Shown here piece by piece: positions 1-8,802 of a stretch of 64,000 bases of DNA (its first letter is position 1; every line of letters begins with the position of its first letter). A program made the position numbers and the translations under genes. The notes beneath the pieces are model-generated. The model had not been told where the DNA came from. It did no database searches and saw only the letters and a program-made list of their open reading frames with translations. The DNA is from Streptomyces sp. NBC_01351. GTDB taxonomy: Bacteria > Actinomycetota > Actinomycetes > Streptomycetales > Streptomycetaceae. The stretch is taken from the NCBI RefSeq assembly GCF_036237315.1, contig NZ_CP108357.1, forward strand, positions 168,722 to 232,721. The letters are read 5' to 3'.

Positions 1-595
1 GCGGCTCTGCGAGCGGGTCGGGCCAGCTTCGGCCGCGGATCCAGATAGTGCGCAGGCCCGCTCGGCGCCCGCCCTCGATGTCACCGGCTGGATTGTCGCC
101 GATCATCCAGCCGCCGTCGGAGAGTCGTCGGCCGCAGCGGGTAGCCGCGAGGTCAAAGAGTCGCCTATCAGGTTTCCGGGCGTCGATGTCGCCGGAGACC
201 GCGATGCCCTCGACCAGCTCGGTGATTCCGGTCGCGGCGAGCTTGGCACGCTGGATATCGCTGGGGCCGTTAGTGGCGATGCCGATCGTCCATGCTGCTG
301 CGCGAAGTTGGGCCAGCCCTTCGAGGACGGTTGGGCGGCATGCGGCGAAGGCGCCCATGAGGTCGACGTACTCCTGCCAGAGTTCCTCTGCCGGCTCCTG
401 CAGCCTGAAGACCGTGCTGAGTCGGGCGAAGTCCGCGGGGTTCGCGCGATCGGCCAGCTCGGCGCGCAGCCACTGCTCGACGGCTGGCTCGTAGTCGCGT
501 GCAAGGCAGAGGCTGGCGACGGCACTGCCGACCGCCGACCGCCGGTCGATCAGCGTGTCGTCCAGGTCGAAGATCGCAAGGCGGTGCACGGGCAT
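1..595 (-). CDS. HAD-family hydrolase, 3' end cut by window edge
   Basis: The frame stays open from an ATG at 595 to the window edge, about 198 residues, so the C-terminus is missing. All HAD landmarks are visible: FDLDDTL near residue 9 (nucleophile and general acid Asp), TNG near residue 103 (motif II), Lys in ARKPD (motif III) and GDNPAGDI (motif IV). HAD enzymes of this layout are cytosolic phosphatases or phosphoglycolate-phosphatase-like hydrolases that act through an aspartyl-phosphate. The helical cap between motifs I and II puts it in subfamily I. The substrate cannot be told from sequence. The neighbours do not suggest a pathway. Confidence 0.85.
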   Translation of the reverse strand, partial: MPVHRLAIFDLDDTLIDRRSAVGSAVASLCLARDYEPAVEQWLRAELADRANPADFARLSTVFRLQEPAEELWQEYVDLMGAFAACRPTVLEGLAQLRAAAWTIGIATNGPSDIQRAKLAATGITELVEGIAVSGDIDARKPDRRLFDLAATRCGRRLSDGGWMIGDNPAGDIEGGRRAGLRTIWIRGRSWPDPLAEP

Positions 596-918
596 GGACC
601 CTACCCGTTGACGTTCTCGCGGCTGGTGGGCATCCCGTATGGCGGGACACTTTGCGGTCCACTTTCCCACCACGCGGGAGGGTTCGAATTCCTTGTCGAA
701 GCGCGCTGGAACTACTGCCCTAAATCTGTTGGGATTTGAGGGCCCTACGGCGGTGAACTGGCCGTTTTCAGGTCAGGATAGAGAGATCGTCAGCGAAGGG
801 TGTCGAGTCGGGTGGGGGTGGTCGGCGTCTCAAGCGGGAACACGCTCGTTTGCGGTACCGAAGATCACCGCCTTCATGTATCTTTCACAGCATCAGTGTT
901 GGCTAGGGGAGGTTTCTG
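596..918. other. Intergenic region between divergent genes
   Basis: This stretch separates the leftward HAD gene from the rightward Xre gene, so it should hold both promoters. No convincing reading frame was seen. A good ribosome binding site (GGGGAGG) lies just before the ATG at 919. A short tRNA T-arm-like string near 681-697 is not part of a complete tRNA. Confidence 0.5.
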
Positions 919-1185
919 ATGTCGGATCTGAACAAGGCCGTTGATGCCTTGGTCGACCGCGACCCCGACCTTCCCGCTCCGCCCGTCCGGAGACAACTCC
1001 GCCTCGCAGATGGCCTGACACAGCAACAGCTGGCCGATGCGCTCCAGGTGAAGCGTCTGACGATCTTGCGCTGGGAGTCGGGCCAGACAGAGCCCCGCCA
1101 GCCTTGGCGTGATGCTTATGCCCGTCTCCTTCGTCGACTGGCCGAGAAGCACCCAGAAGCGGTGGAGGTGCCCGATGCGGGCTGA
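919..1185 (+). CDS. Small Xre-type helix-turn-helix protein
   Basis: This 88-residue protein is little more than one Xre/Cro DNA-binding domain. The recognition region reads GLTQQQLADALQVKRLTILR, followed by WESGQTEPRQP, the usual helix 2/helix 3 and turn of the family. The ATG has a strong upstream GGGGAGG. Proteins of this kind bind short operators as dimers. Its place immediately before a plasmid-type replication candidate suggests it may control that gene's expression or copy number, which is inference from position only. No sensor domain is present. Confidence 0.8.
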   Translation: MSDLNKAVDALVDRDPDLPAPPVRRQLRLADGLTQQQLADALQVKRLTILRWESGQTEPRQPWRDAYARLLRRLAEKHPEAVEVPDAG

Positions 1186-1933
1186 CCTCACGCACGCAGC
1201 CACGTGTGGGCATGCTGACGCCAACCTCCGATTCAAGGGGGATGGGATGACCTAGCGGCCATCGGCCGCGCGCCTAGGAGTGGACTAGCCACCCTCTGTC
1301 GGCGCTTACGCGGCCCGTCTGCCGACCGGATTTACCACCCGGACCGGCCTGCTCAGTTTCCGGTACCACCCGGGTCCTGAGCTTCGGCTCATGGAGCCGT
1401 TTCTTCATCTGCGCAATAACCCAACCCCGCCTTATCAGCGGGACAGGCCCCTAGCCAGGGCCACGAGGGCCTCTAGCCAAGGTCCAACTGCAGTTGCAGT
1501 TGCAGTTCCGCAGGGCCCCCGCCAAGGGGCGTCTGCGTCGCACTACCGGCCCCGCCAAGGGCCGCCAGTACACCCGTCCGATTCACATCGACAAACCGAA
1601 GGAGGTCGCCGCTGCTCTTCGTCCGGCCGCCCGCTCCTCACGGAGGGGGCGGTCCACATACCCAAGGAGAAGCGATCTCAGCCCGCGTGGCGGGCCGGTC
1701 TCAGCATCCATATGGATAGGTGGTCGATCCTCATAGTGCCCGATGTGGTGTCCCCTGAAAAGTTGCACCCTCATCGTTTCGCCGGGAAGCAAACGACCGA
1801 GGCCCCGTTTGCTCCCACCTTGCCCGACTATCAGACCTGTCGACTGGAAATCACGCTTCCTGGACATCCCGCCGTCCGTCGTGTAGCTGCGGTAGCGCCG
1901 GCCGCCGTGATGATCCCCGCTCCGCGCTCGTCC
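1186..1933 (+). other. Leader region before rep candidate, with short repeats
   Basis: About 750 bases lie between the Xre gene and the most likely start of the next gene. The downstream frame is open back to 1391, but codon use and composition before about 1900 look non-coding. Visible elements are a TGCAGT unit repeated three times in tandem (1489-1507), repeated CTAGCCA(R)GG and GCCAAGG strings between about 1450 and 1570, and a repeated ACCACCCGG near 1333 and 1363. Such clusters before a replication gene can be iterons or operators. No function is shown here. Confidence 0.4.
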
Positions 1934-3694
1934 ATGTCTTCTGCCGTGGCCGACGGCGTTCCGGTGCGTCGGCAGCGGGTGCGGGTGCCGATGCGGTTGG
2001 TGTCGTCGCCGTTCTACGCGGATGTGGCGCTGTCGGTGTACGTGAAGGTGAAGGCGCTGGGTGCGCGGCCGGAGGGGTGTCAGGCGCGGTCGGCGACGAT
2101 CGCTTCGTACCTGGGGCTGTCGGTGGCGTCGGTGGAGCGGGGCATGACGCAGTTGACCCGTCCTGGGCTGGACGGGGTCGTAGAGCTGTGGTCGACCCGT
2201 CGCACCCTGCCCGGCGGGAAGGGTGAGTCGGCGTTGCGGACGGTGCGGCCGATGACGCGGACGGAGAAGTTCGTGTGGTTGCCGGTGGCCGCCTCGGAGG
2301 ACCTCACGCCCAGGCAGCTGCGTGCGTTCGCCGTGATCGCGTTCGCGGAGCAGATGGGCATTGCGCTGACCGAGGGGGAGCTGGCGGGGCACCTGCGGCA
2401 CCACTCGGGTCAGAGGGCCGGCCAGCCGATCACGGCGGCGGCGGCCGGTGAGGTTATCGACGGTCTGGAGGCGGCGCGGTGGGTGACGGTGCAGCGGCGC
2501 GCAGGAGCGCAGGGCCGTCACCGGTTCATCGCCCATGACATCGCCCCCGCAGCCGCTGTGGGCCACGGTGAGCAGGCCGCGGACACGGAGCCGGAGACGG
2601 TCCAGGAGTGCGTGCAGGAGCCCGTGGGCGGTGCTGTGGAGAGGGCGGGTAGTTCGCTGGTTGGTGAGGGATCGGGTCTGTCGTTTGGTGAGGGATCCCT
2701 CGCGAATAGGGAATCACCTACGACTGACTCACCTGATGACGAGGGCGCACTCACCTCACCCGCCGTAGGCGAGGTACGGGTAGTTGAGGGCGCTGAGGCT
2801 GTGGAAATCGCGGCTGACGCGGAGGCGCGTTCGGAAAGCGGGGATGGTGTCGCGCTGCGCGCGGGTGAGATCAGCCAGCCCTCCTCGAAGCCGAACGGCG
2901 AAAAGCGCAGCAGCAAGGCCGGGGGGTCGGCCCGGTCGTCGTACACCGGACCGCAGCTGGCGATGAGCCCGGAGATCTACGCCGTGCTGGAGCCGGTCCA
3001 CGTGCTGCTGAAGCAGGTCACCAGCAGCTTCGTCGCCCGGAAGATCGCCCGTGAGGTGGGCCGTCAGTTGCACGGGGGCACGGCCCCCGACCGCCTTCGG
3101 CACCGGTTGACGGCCCGCCTGGCCCCCGTGGCGCTCTCGGACATCCGTGACCCGGGCCGGTGGCTGCTCGGGGTGGCCCTGCCCCGGTGGGGTTGCGGCT
3201 ACGAGGACTGCGAGGCCGGGATTATCTGGCGGACCGGTGCGGCCTGTGAGCTGTGCGCCGAGACCATCCAGGACCGGCACGCATCCCGCCAGCGCGAGCA
3301 GCACCTGGAGCAGGGCCTGTGCCCCCAGCACGGCACCCGGCCCGGCCCGTCCGGGCGCTGCACCGACTGCGAACTGGAGGCCGCCATCCGGCGCCCGGCC
3401 CGGGTGCCGGTACCCCGGGAGCCCGAAGGCCCGCAGCGCTCTTCGTGCGTCGGCTGCGGATGCCGAATCTTCCTGACTGGCCTGGCCGTCGACACCGGGC
3501 TGTGCAAGCTCTGCCGCGAGGAGGCCGACGCCCTGGCCGCCGTCGAGCCTGCCGCTCCCGCTGCGCCGTCGGTGCCGGGGACATGCTCCGGCCGCGACGG
3601 TGAGACGCTCTGCACCCGTAGGGCCCTGCCGACCCGCAGCGTCTGCCTCACCCACCGCTCCCAGGAGCTCGCCCACGAGGTGGTGGCGTCATGA
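1934..3694 (+). CDS. Winged-helix protein with Cys-rich tail, replication-initiator candidate
   Basis: This is about 586 residues from the ATG at 1934; an in-frame ATG at 1910 is the alternative and neither has a clear ribosome binding site. Residues 1-200 look like a plasmid-type helix-turn-helix/winged-helix domain (SATIASYLGLSVASVERGM), followed by a second helical segment. The middle is acidic and low in complexity. The C-terminal 200 residues carry several CxxC pairs (CELC, CTDC, CVGCGC, CKLC, plus CSGR..C..C) that would bind zinc. The stop overlaps the start of a DciA-like gene. DNA binding and coupling to a helicase loader suggest a replication initiator of a Streptomyces plasmid. That role is inferred, and a transcription factor is the alternative. 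Confidence 0.6.
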   Translation: MSSAVADGVPVRRQRVRVPMRLVSSPFYADVALSVYVKVKALGARPEGCQARSATIASYLGLSVASVERGMTQLTRPGLDGVVELWSTRRTLPGGKGESALRTVRPMTRTEKFVWLPVAASEDLTPRQLRAFAVIAFAEQMGIALTEGELAGHLRHHSGQRAGQPITAAAAGEVIDGLEAARWVTVQRRAGAQGRHRFIAHDIAPAAAVGHGEQAADTEPETVQECVQEPVGGAVERAGSSLVGEGSGLSFGEGSLANRESPTTDSPDDEGALTSPAVGEVRVVEGAEAVEIAADAEARSESGDGVALRAGEISQPSSKPNGEKRSSKAGGSARSSYTGPQLAMSPEIYAVLEPVHVLLKQVTSSFVARKIAREVGRQLHGGTAPDRLRHRLTARLAPVALSDIRDPGRWLLGVALPRWGCGYEDCEAGIIWRTGAACELCAETIQDRHASRQREQHLEQGLCPQHGTRPGPSGRCTDCELEAAIRRPARVPVPREPEGPQRSSCVGCGCRIFLTGLAVDTGLCKLCREEADALAAVEPAAPAAPSVPGTCSGRDGETLCTRRALPTRSVCLTHRSQELAHEVVAS

Positions 3695-4515
3695 GCCAGC
3701 CACCCCAGCCCAGCGGCGTGGACCTGGCCCGCGTTGCATTGCGGGCAGCGCGGGAAGCCGCGAAGAAGAACGGCGCCCGGACGGCGAAGAGCAAGCCGCG
3801 GTTGACCCGGGAGGTCCGGCGCGACGGCCGCGCCCCCATGGGCCTGGGCGAGGCGTTCACCGCGCTGATGGCCGAGCGCGACTGGGAGATCCCGGCGGCC
3901 GGCGCCGGGCTGTGCGAACGCTGGGCGGCCCTCGCCCCCGACCTCGCCGGACACATCGCTGCGGTGGGCTACGACGCGGAGCGCGGAGAGCTGACGCTGC
4001 GCCCCGACTCCACTGCCTGGGCAACGAAGGCACGCCTGCAGACGTCGCGGATCATCGCCAACGCCAACCAGTCCGCGCGCACAGAAGCGGTCCGTATGGT
4101 CCGCGTGCTGCCACCCGGACTGCTGCCCTCGCCCAGCGCGGCCGCCGAACCGGACCTGGTCAGGACCTCGGCCCCGCAGGGCACGGTTCGAACTCGCGAG
4201 ACGGCGTCGGCCGGCTACCGCCGTGCACTCGAAGCCCACCAGCAGGTCCACACGCAGCGGCAGGCAGACCCGGCCATCGCCGCCGCGGTGGAGCGGCAGA
4301 ACAGGGTCCTTCGTGAGGCGAACCCTCGCGCATTCCCCGATCCGGAGTCGAATCCGGACGGCGGGCCGGACACGATCGAGGACGCCCGTGCCGAGCGTCG
4401 TCGCCAGGCCGCAGCCACCGAAGCTGCCGCTCGGCGCCGGGCCCGGGCGGAGAAGGCTGGGCTCACCTCGTTGTTCGTGGCCACCGAGCCCAGGCGCCTG
4501 GACCTCACTGGATGA
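3691..4515 (+). CDS. DciA-like (DUF721) helicase-loader family protein
   Basis: This is 274 residues, with the ATG overlapping the previous stop as ATGA, so translation is probably coupled. Residues about 50-140 match the DUF721/DciA pattern: a helical start, WAALAPDLAGHIAAVGYD, then ELTLRPDSTAWATKARLQ, and a helix ending in VRMVRVLPPG. DciA proteins load the replicative helicase DnaB, and the chromosomal copy in Streptomyces lies between recF and gyrB. This copy has long basic and acidic extensions, including a Lys/Arg-rich start and an Arg/Ala-rich helical tail. Lying behind a DNA-binding gene, it probably helps recruit host DnaB to this replicon. Confidence 0.75.
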   Translation: MSQPPQPSGVDLARVALRAAREAAKKNGARTAKSKPRLTREVRRDGRAPMGLGEAFTALMAERDWEIPAAGAGLCERWAALAPDLAGHIAAVGYDAERGELTLRPDSTAWATKARLQTSRIIANANQSARTEAVRMVRVLPPGLLPSPSAAAEPDLVRTSAPQGTVRTRETASAGYRRALEAHQQVHTQRQADPAIAAAVERQNRVLREANPRAFPDPESNPDGGPDTIEDARAERRRQAAATEAAARRRARAEKAGLTSLFVATEPRRLDLTG

Positions 4516-4563
4516 GCGGACCATGTACGCTGCGCGTTGGCATGCAGTGCTCCCGCAGCAGGG

Positions 4564-5865
4564 TCAGGCCTTCAATGCGCTGACCATGCGCCAAAGGTCC
4601 TCCGGACCCAACAGGTCCGCGTCGAATGTCTCAGTGTGGCCGCCATTCGGCATGACCTCGGGGGTGAGGTAGTGCCTGACTCCTCGTGCACGTATCTGGG
4701 CCATGACTGCCTGTTCGGCGGTCCGGGCCTGCTCCCCGGTGTCGTAACGGGCGGTGCGGTAGATGCTCCAACCGTGACGCTGGAACTGATCGAGGCGGCT
4801 CCGGTCCGCGGCCCCTGTTATGCCGATCTTGACAGCGTTGAGCGTTAGGTGGTGCAGCACATAGAGGAGGGCAGGGGTGGTGAGCTGGATACCGCGCTTA
4901 GCGCAGTACCAACAGCCCTGACCAGCGCGGATGCTGGTGAGATTGGGTTTGACGGTGTTGCCGCACCGCATGCAGCGGCATGTCCACGGGGCGTCCACGC
5001 CGGGGTAGGGCTCCAGAGGTTCGAGGCCAGCAGCGTGCATGGAGGCAGCGGCTTGGTCGGAGTCGACGCGGTTCCTATTGTGGCCGCAGTGCCAGCAGCC
5101 GATGCCCCTGCGGGTCGTGGCGTACCTCGGGGTCACGATGTTGCCGCACGTGGTGCAGCGGCACCTCCAATGGTCCGTAACCCGACCCGGGTAGGGCTCC
5201 AAGGGCTCGAAGCCCGCGGCCTGCATGTCGGCCACTGCCGCCTCGGGATCGCTCCGTCGCTGAGCACCCCCTCGCCTTCTCCCGCAGTGCACGCAGCCGG
5301 AGCCACGGCTGTTGACGTTTGCATACCGGGGACTGCTGGTCTTGCCACAGGCAGTGCAGCGGCAGGACCACGGCCTATTGCTGCCGGGATAGAGTTCCAA
5401 GGGTTCGAGCCCCACCGCGCGCATCACATCGGCAGCCTCATCCGCATCAGTGCGAGAGGCAGCTCCGGCCCTGGCCCGTCCACAGTGACGACATGCGCCG
5501 CCTCCCATGCGCACATTGGACAGGCTGGGCGCCACCTCCCGGCCGCATGACACGCATCGGCAGCGCCACGCGCGGTTTGCTCCTGGGTAGGGCTCCAGGG
5601 GTTCCACACCAGCCGCGCGCATGTCGGCGACGGCCTGGTCCGTCGATACTGGTTTCTTCGGGGTGCGGCTGGCGTATCCGCAGGAACGGCAGCCGCAACT
5701 GCCGCGCCGAACAGACCGGAAGGTGGGAGTCACGATCGCGCCGCACCGTGTGCAGCGACAGAGCCAGGGGGAATTGCTCCGCCCCGGGTACGGTGCCAGA
5801 GGTTCGAGACCGGCGGCCCGCATCTGGGCTTCGGCCTCTTCCGGGCTACTCTGGGCGGCTCCCAC
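4564..5865 (-). CDS. Five zinc-ribbon repeats plus GIY-YIG-like C-terminal domain
   Basis: This is 433 residues from a GTG at 5865 with a well-placed GAGGAGA; the open frame further upstream is not protein-like. Five repeats of about 65 residues follow the pattern (M)RAAGLEPLEPYPG, W-x-CRC-xx-CG, then GxGCxxCG, giving two Cys pairs each, as in the probable zinc-ribbon (DUF4379-like) family. The last 110 residues contain LLYVLHH, KIGIT, RLDQFQRHGW and an EQARTAEQAV helix, matching the core order of GIY-YIG/T5orf172-type nucleases. The canonical GIY and YIG are degenerate. It is probably a DNA-binding nuclease related to homing or restriction enzymes, with the target unknown. Confidence 0.7.
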   Translation of the reverse strand: MGAAQSSPEEAEAQMRAAGLEPLAPYPGRSNSPWLCRCTRCGAIVTPTFRSVRRGSCGCRSCGYASRTPKKPVSTDQAVADMRAAGVEPLEPYPGANRAWRCRCVSCGREVAPSLSNVRMGGGACRHCGRARAGAASRTDADEAADVMRAVGLEPLELYPGSNRPWSCRCTACGKTSSPRYANVNSRGSGCVHCGRRRGGAQRRSDPEAAVADMQAAGFEPLEPYPGRVTDHWRCRCTTCGNIVTPRYATTRRGIGCWHCGHNRNRVDSDQAAASMHAAGLEPLEPYPGVDAPWTCRCMRCGNTVKPNLTSIRAGQGCWYCAKRGIQLTTPALLYVLHHLTLNAVKIGITGAADRSRLDQFQRHGWSIYRTARYDTGEQARTAEQAVMAQIRARGVRHYLTPEVMPNGGHTETFDADLLGPEDLWRMVSALKA

Positions 5866-5952
5866 CGGTCTCTCCTCACATGCTGCAATCGCCGAACCAT
5901 ACCCACCCGGCCCGTGCCCGCCCAGCGGCAGATGCCAAACCGCCCGCTGTCC

Positions 5953-6123
5953 ATGACGGCCACCGTATGCGGGTGCACGGAACCACAGTTGGTCGTGCGG
6001 ATCGAGGATCAGGAGTACCTGGCCATGCCGAACGCGGAGTTCGGCCCGGTGTCGGCGCGGTGCCGCTCCTGTGGCGGTCCATACCACCGCCTCTGGCGGC
6101 GGGTGTTCGCCCCACCTGTGTAG
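5953..6123 (+). CDS. Possible small Cys-containing protein
   Basis: This is a 56-residue frame from the ATG at 5953, with a CGC pair near the start and CRSCGGPYHRLW near the end, so a small zinc-binding fold is possible. It lies just upstream of, and divergent from, the zinc-ribbon/GIY-YIG gene and may share its control region. There is no clear ribosome binding site. It may equally be chance in GC-rich DNA. Confidence 0.35.
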   Translation: MTATVCGCTEPQLVVRIEDQEYLAMPNAEFGPVSARCRSCGGPYHRLWRRVFAPPV

Positions 6124-6545
6124 GAAACGGCCGTGCTGACCTGCTCGGCACCGCGTCGGTTCCTCCACCAGGAGGGCCGCCGTGGACCGGTCGTGTTCTC
6201 TTTGGCCGGTGCAGGGTGGGCCGGCTCGCGCGATGAACACGCCCCCGGACGCGGCTCCCGAAGCAGCCGAAGAGGACCGCCAGCGCCACGAGCCGCTGGA
6301 CAGCGAGGGCGCTCGAAGCACGGGTGCGGCCGGATTGGGGCTGACATCTGTGCGCCCCATCTACCGCGATGGCCTCGCCTCGTGCTGCAGGGCCCCCGCA
6401 GCTGCCGCCCGCCCGGCCAACGGCCCCCGCCGTTCCAACAAAGGGAGGGGCTCAGGGATGGTTGTATGGCGGTGCCCGTTCCGAAAGCTGTGCCGCTGAT
6501 GGGCCAGGGGTGCCGGAACAGGCGGGGCGAGATGGAGGCGAACCA

Positions 6546-7304
6546 GTGGCTGACCGGAGTTCCATTGAGTGGACTGAGGCAACCTGGAACCCAACGACCG
6601 GATGTGATCGCGTCTCGTCGGGGTGCGATAACTGCTACGCCCTGACTCTGGCGAAGAGGCTCAAGGCGATGGGCGCGGCCAAGTACCAGAACGACGGTGA
6701 TTCGAGAACGTCCGGGCCGGGCTTCGATCTCACGGTCCACCCCGACGCGCTGGACATCCCCTACGGATGGAAGAGCCCGCGGACCGTGTTCGTGAACTCC
6801 ATGTCGGACCTCTTCCACGCCCGGGTCCCGCTCGACTTCGTTCGCCGTGTTTTCGAGGTCATGGCCGACACCCCCCAGCACACCTACCAGGTGCTGACCA
6901 AGCGTGCCCGCCGCTTGCGGCAGGTCGCCGACCGGCTCGACTGGCCGGCCAACGTGTGGATGGGAGTGTCGGTGGAAACCGCGAAGGAGCTGCCGCGGGT
7001 GGACGATCTGCGGCAGGTGCCGGCCGCCGTTCGGTTCCTGTCCTGCGAGCCCCTGCTCGGTCCGCTCGACGGCCTGCGCCTGGAGGGCATCCACTGGGTG
7101 ATCGCGGGAGGCGAGTCAGGGCCTAAGCACCGGCCCATGGATCCCGCCTGGGTCACGCAGATCCGTGACCAGTGCGTGGAGGAGAACGTGGCGTTCTTCT
7201 TCAAACAGTGGGGTGGCCACACGCCAAAGGCAGGAGGCCGGACTCTCGAAGGCCGGACCTGGGACGAAATGCCGCACCGCCAGATGCTGCTTCCGGCCGG
7301 CTAG
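6546..7304 (+). CDS. Phage Gp37/Gp68 family protein (DUF5131)
   Basis: This is 252 residues from a GTG at 6546 preceded by GGAGG. It opens with [16 protein letters not shown], then [13 protein letters not shown], the three-Cys signature (C-x5-C-x2-C) of the Gp37/Gp68 family. Later it has [36 protein letters not shown] and FFFKQWGG, all typical of the family at full length. The biochemical role is not established. The Cys cluster suggests a metal or Fe-S centre. It is convergent with, and overlaps by four bases, a TcmP gene, its usual genomic partner. Confidence 0.9.
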   Translation: MADRSSIEWTEATWNPTTGCDRVSSGCDNCYALTLAKRLKAMGAAKYQNDGDSRTSGPGFDLTVHPDALDIPYGWKSPRTVFVNSMSDLFHARVPLDFVRRVFEVMADTPQHTYQVLTKRARRLRQVADRLDWPANVWMGVSVETAKELPRVDDLRQVPAAVRFLSCEPLLGPLDGLRLEGIHWVIAGGESGPKHRPMDPAWVTQIRDQCVEENVAFFFKQWGGHTPKAGGRTLEGRTWDEMPHRQMLLPAG

Positions 7305-8413
7305 GACGCTTCATCTGCCACGTCTTCCGGGGCGTAGAAGCGCACGGTGCACCCCTCCGGCCAAGCGGTGCGCGCACGGACCGGGTCGACGCGGAAGGCC
7401 AGCCCTTGCGCGGCCAGGTTGTCCAGGACCTGGCGCAGGTGCTTGTCCATGTGGTTCAGCCGGGCGGCCTCGCTGGAGAGGGCCTCCCAGCGCTGCTCCG
7501 TGCCAGCGTGGGCGCGCAGGGCGAGCTCCAGCCGGTCCACCACCGAAGCCGCATCAAAAAGGGACAGGGCATCAGCTGTGTCCGCCGAGGCGCCTTGCCC
7601 GCTGTAGGTGTCCAGCTTCCAGGTGACGGGGGCCCAGCACTTCAGGCCAGCTTCGCTGTGGGTAGCCAAGATCAGATGGTAGCGGGCACTCTGGTTGCTG
7701 ATCTTGATGCCGAAGCTGCCGGTGAACAAGCCTTCGTCCCGGAGACCTTGCTGGTAGACGGTGGCGAACGCCTCCTTACGTACCCCGGCGCGCCGCTCAA
7801 TCGTCACGTCACGCCAGTGATCCCCTCCGAAGTAGGCGGTCATCGTCTTGTCGAAGCCGTCGCGCTGACAGAAGCGGTGCAGTTCGTTCGTGAAGAGCGT
7901 GAACAGCACTTCGGCACGGGGGGTGGCGAGGCACTGCCTGATCAGAGAGAACGGTGCGCTCTTGAGGTCGAACGGGTCGATCAGCCAGAGGACGGGGGTC
8001 TCGCGACGGCCGCGGTGTGCGAGGACGGACAGGCGGCGCTGTTCCACCGCGAACGTGCCTGGCGGTTGCACGCTGATGTTGAGCTGGGGCGAGCGAGGCA
8101 GGAGCGCGAACTGCCGCTTCAGTTCATCCACCCGGTCGGGCCGTTCTTCGAGGCAGATCAGGTTGAGCCGATTGAACCTCCGGTGGGCAGAGTGCTCAAG
8201 GAAGGTCTTGGCCACGACGATCGATGAGCCGGGCGGACCGTCGTTGTAGACGCCGGGGCCTGCGAAGCCGTCCACGATGGTGGCCTCTGGGAACTTCTGG
8301 AGGATCTTCGCCATCCAGCACTGCAGGTAGTGTCGGTATACGAGGTGCTTGACCTGGGTATGCGGATCGCTCTTCCAGACGGTCCGCTCACGAAGTTCCT
8401 CCACTCGCCGCAT
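7301..8413 (-). CDS. tcmP: Three-Cys-motif partner protein TcmP
   Basis: This is 370 residues from the ATG at 8413, which has GGGGGG at good spacing; a GTG at 8446 is possible. Family features include an early [33 protein letters not shown] (a SAM-methyltransferase-like glycine-rich loop), and [12 protein letters not shown], resembling a DPPW-type catalytic position. The C-terminal half is winged-helix-like. TcmP is found next to Gp37/Gp68 proteins, as here. The methyltransferase-like fold suggests nucleic acid or protein modification, but activity is unproven. Unusually the two genes are convergent with overlapping ends, so antisense effects are possible. Confidence 0.88.
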   Translation of the reverse strand: MRRVEELRERTVWKSDPHTQVKHLVYRHYLQCWMAKILQKFPEATIVDGFAGPGVYNDGPPGSSIVVAKTFLEHSAHRRFNRLNLICLEERPDRVDELKRQFALLPRSPQLNISVQPPGTFAVEQRRLSVLAHRGRRETPVLWLIDPFDLKSAPFSLIRQCLATPRAEVLFTLFTNELHRFCQRDGFDKTMTAYFGGDHWRDVTIERRAGVRKEAFATVYQQGLRDEGLFTGSFGIKISNQSARYHLILATHSEAGLKCWAPVTWKLDTYSGQGASADTADALSLFDAASVVDRLELALRAHAGTEQRWEALSSEAARLNHMDKHLRQVLDNLAAQGLAFRVDPVRARTAWPEGCTVRFYAPEDVADEAS

Positions 8414-8641
8414 GGCTCGCCCCCCTGATCCCCATTGATCGGACACCCAGCGTCATCGTTGGGGAGCCTGTTGTCTATAACGCCGGTTGGCCATCTCTCA
8501 TCGCCGAGCGGCGTGCACACTGCCGGCGCTTCACCACCGGCATGGCCTCAAGCTCATTGCCGTCGACGACCCAGCGGATCTGCGGTGGGACCCCAGCCAC
8601 TGAAGACGTAGCCCGGCTGCCAGGAGGCGCGGCACGGGTGG

Positions 8642-8660
8642 CCGTTTCCAATGGAAACGG
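8642..8660. promoter_or_regulatory. 19-bp palindrome between divergent genes
   Basis: CCGTTTCCA and TGGAAACGG flank a single A, giving a perfect 9-bp inverted repeat. It lies in the 389-base gap (8414-8802) between the leftward tcmP and the rightward TIGR02391 gene. No other gene is visible in the gap. A dimeric repressor operator is the simplest reading, but no regulator is assigned. Confidence 0.45.
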
Positions 8661-8802
8661 TCCCGGTGCCAGGGAGCGAATTGTCAGTTGTCCGGTCAAC
8701 GCCCGCGCCGCCGCTCTGCCCGGCATCCTGCCTTCCACCGACCGGCCCGCGGACGGGGGAAATTGGAACTCGGGTGTCGGTGCCACGCCGTAGCGTGCGC
8801 CC

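Noticed and set aside
660..720. tRNA T-arm-like string (GGTTCGAATTCC) suggesting a tRNA or attachment site
   Set aside because: No acceptor stem, anticodon arm or CCA end could be built around it, so it is not a tRNA and no duplicate was found to make it an att site.
1391..1933. N-terminal extension of the winged-helix gene (open frame from 1391)
   Set aside because: The stretch is Pro/Arg/Ser-rich, lacks protein-like patterns and contains the short repeats; the conserved-looking sequence begins after 1934.
5319..6236. Long plus-strand open frame of 305 codons
   Set aside because: It lies antisense to the zinc-ribbon gene, is Arg/Pro-rich and shows no domain; it is a shadow of GC-rich coding DNA.
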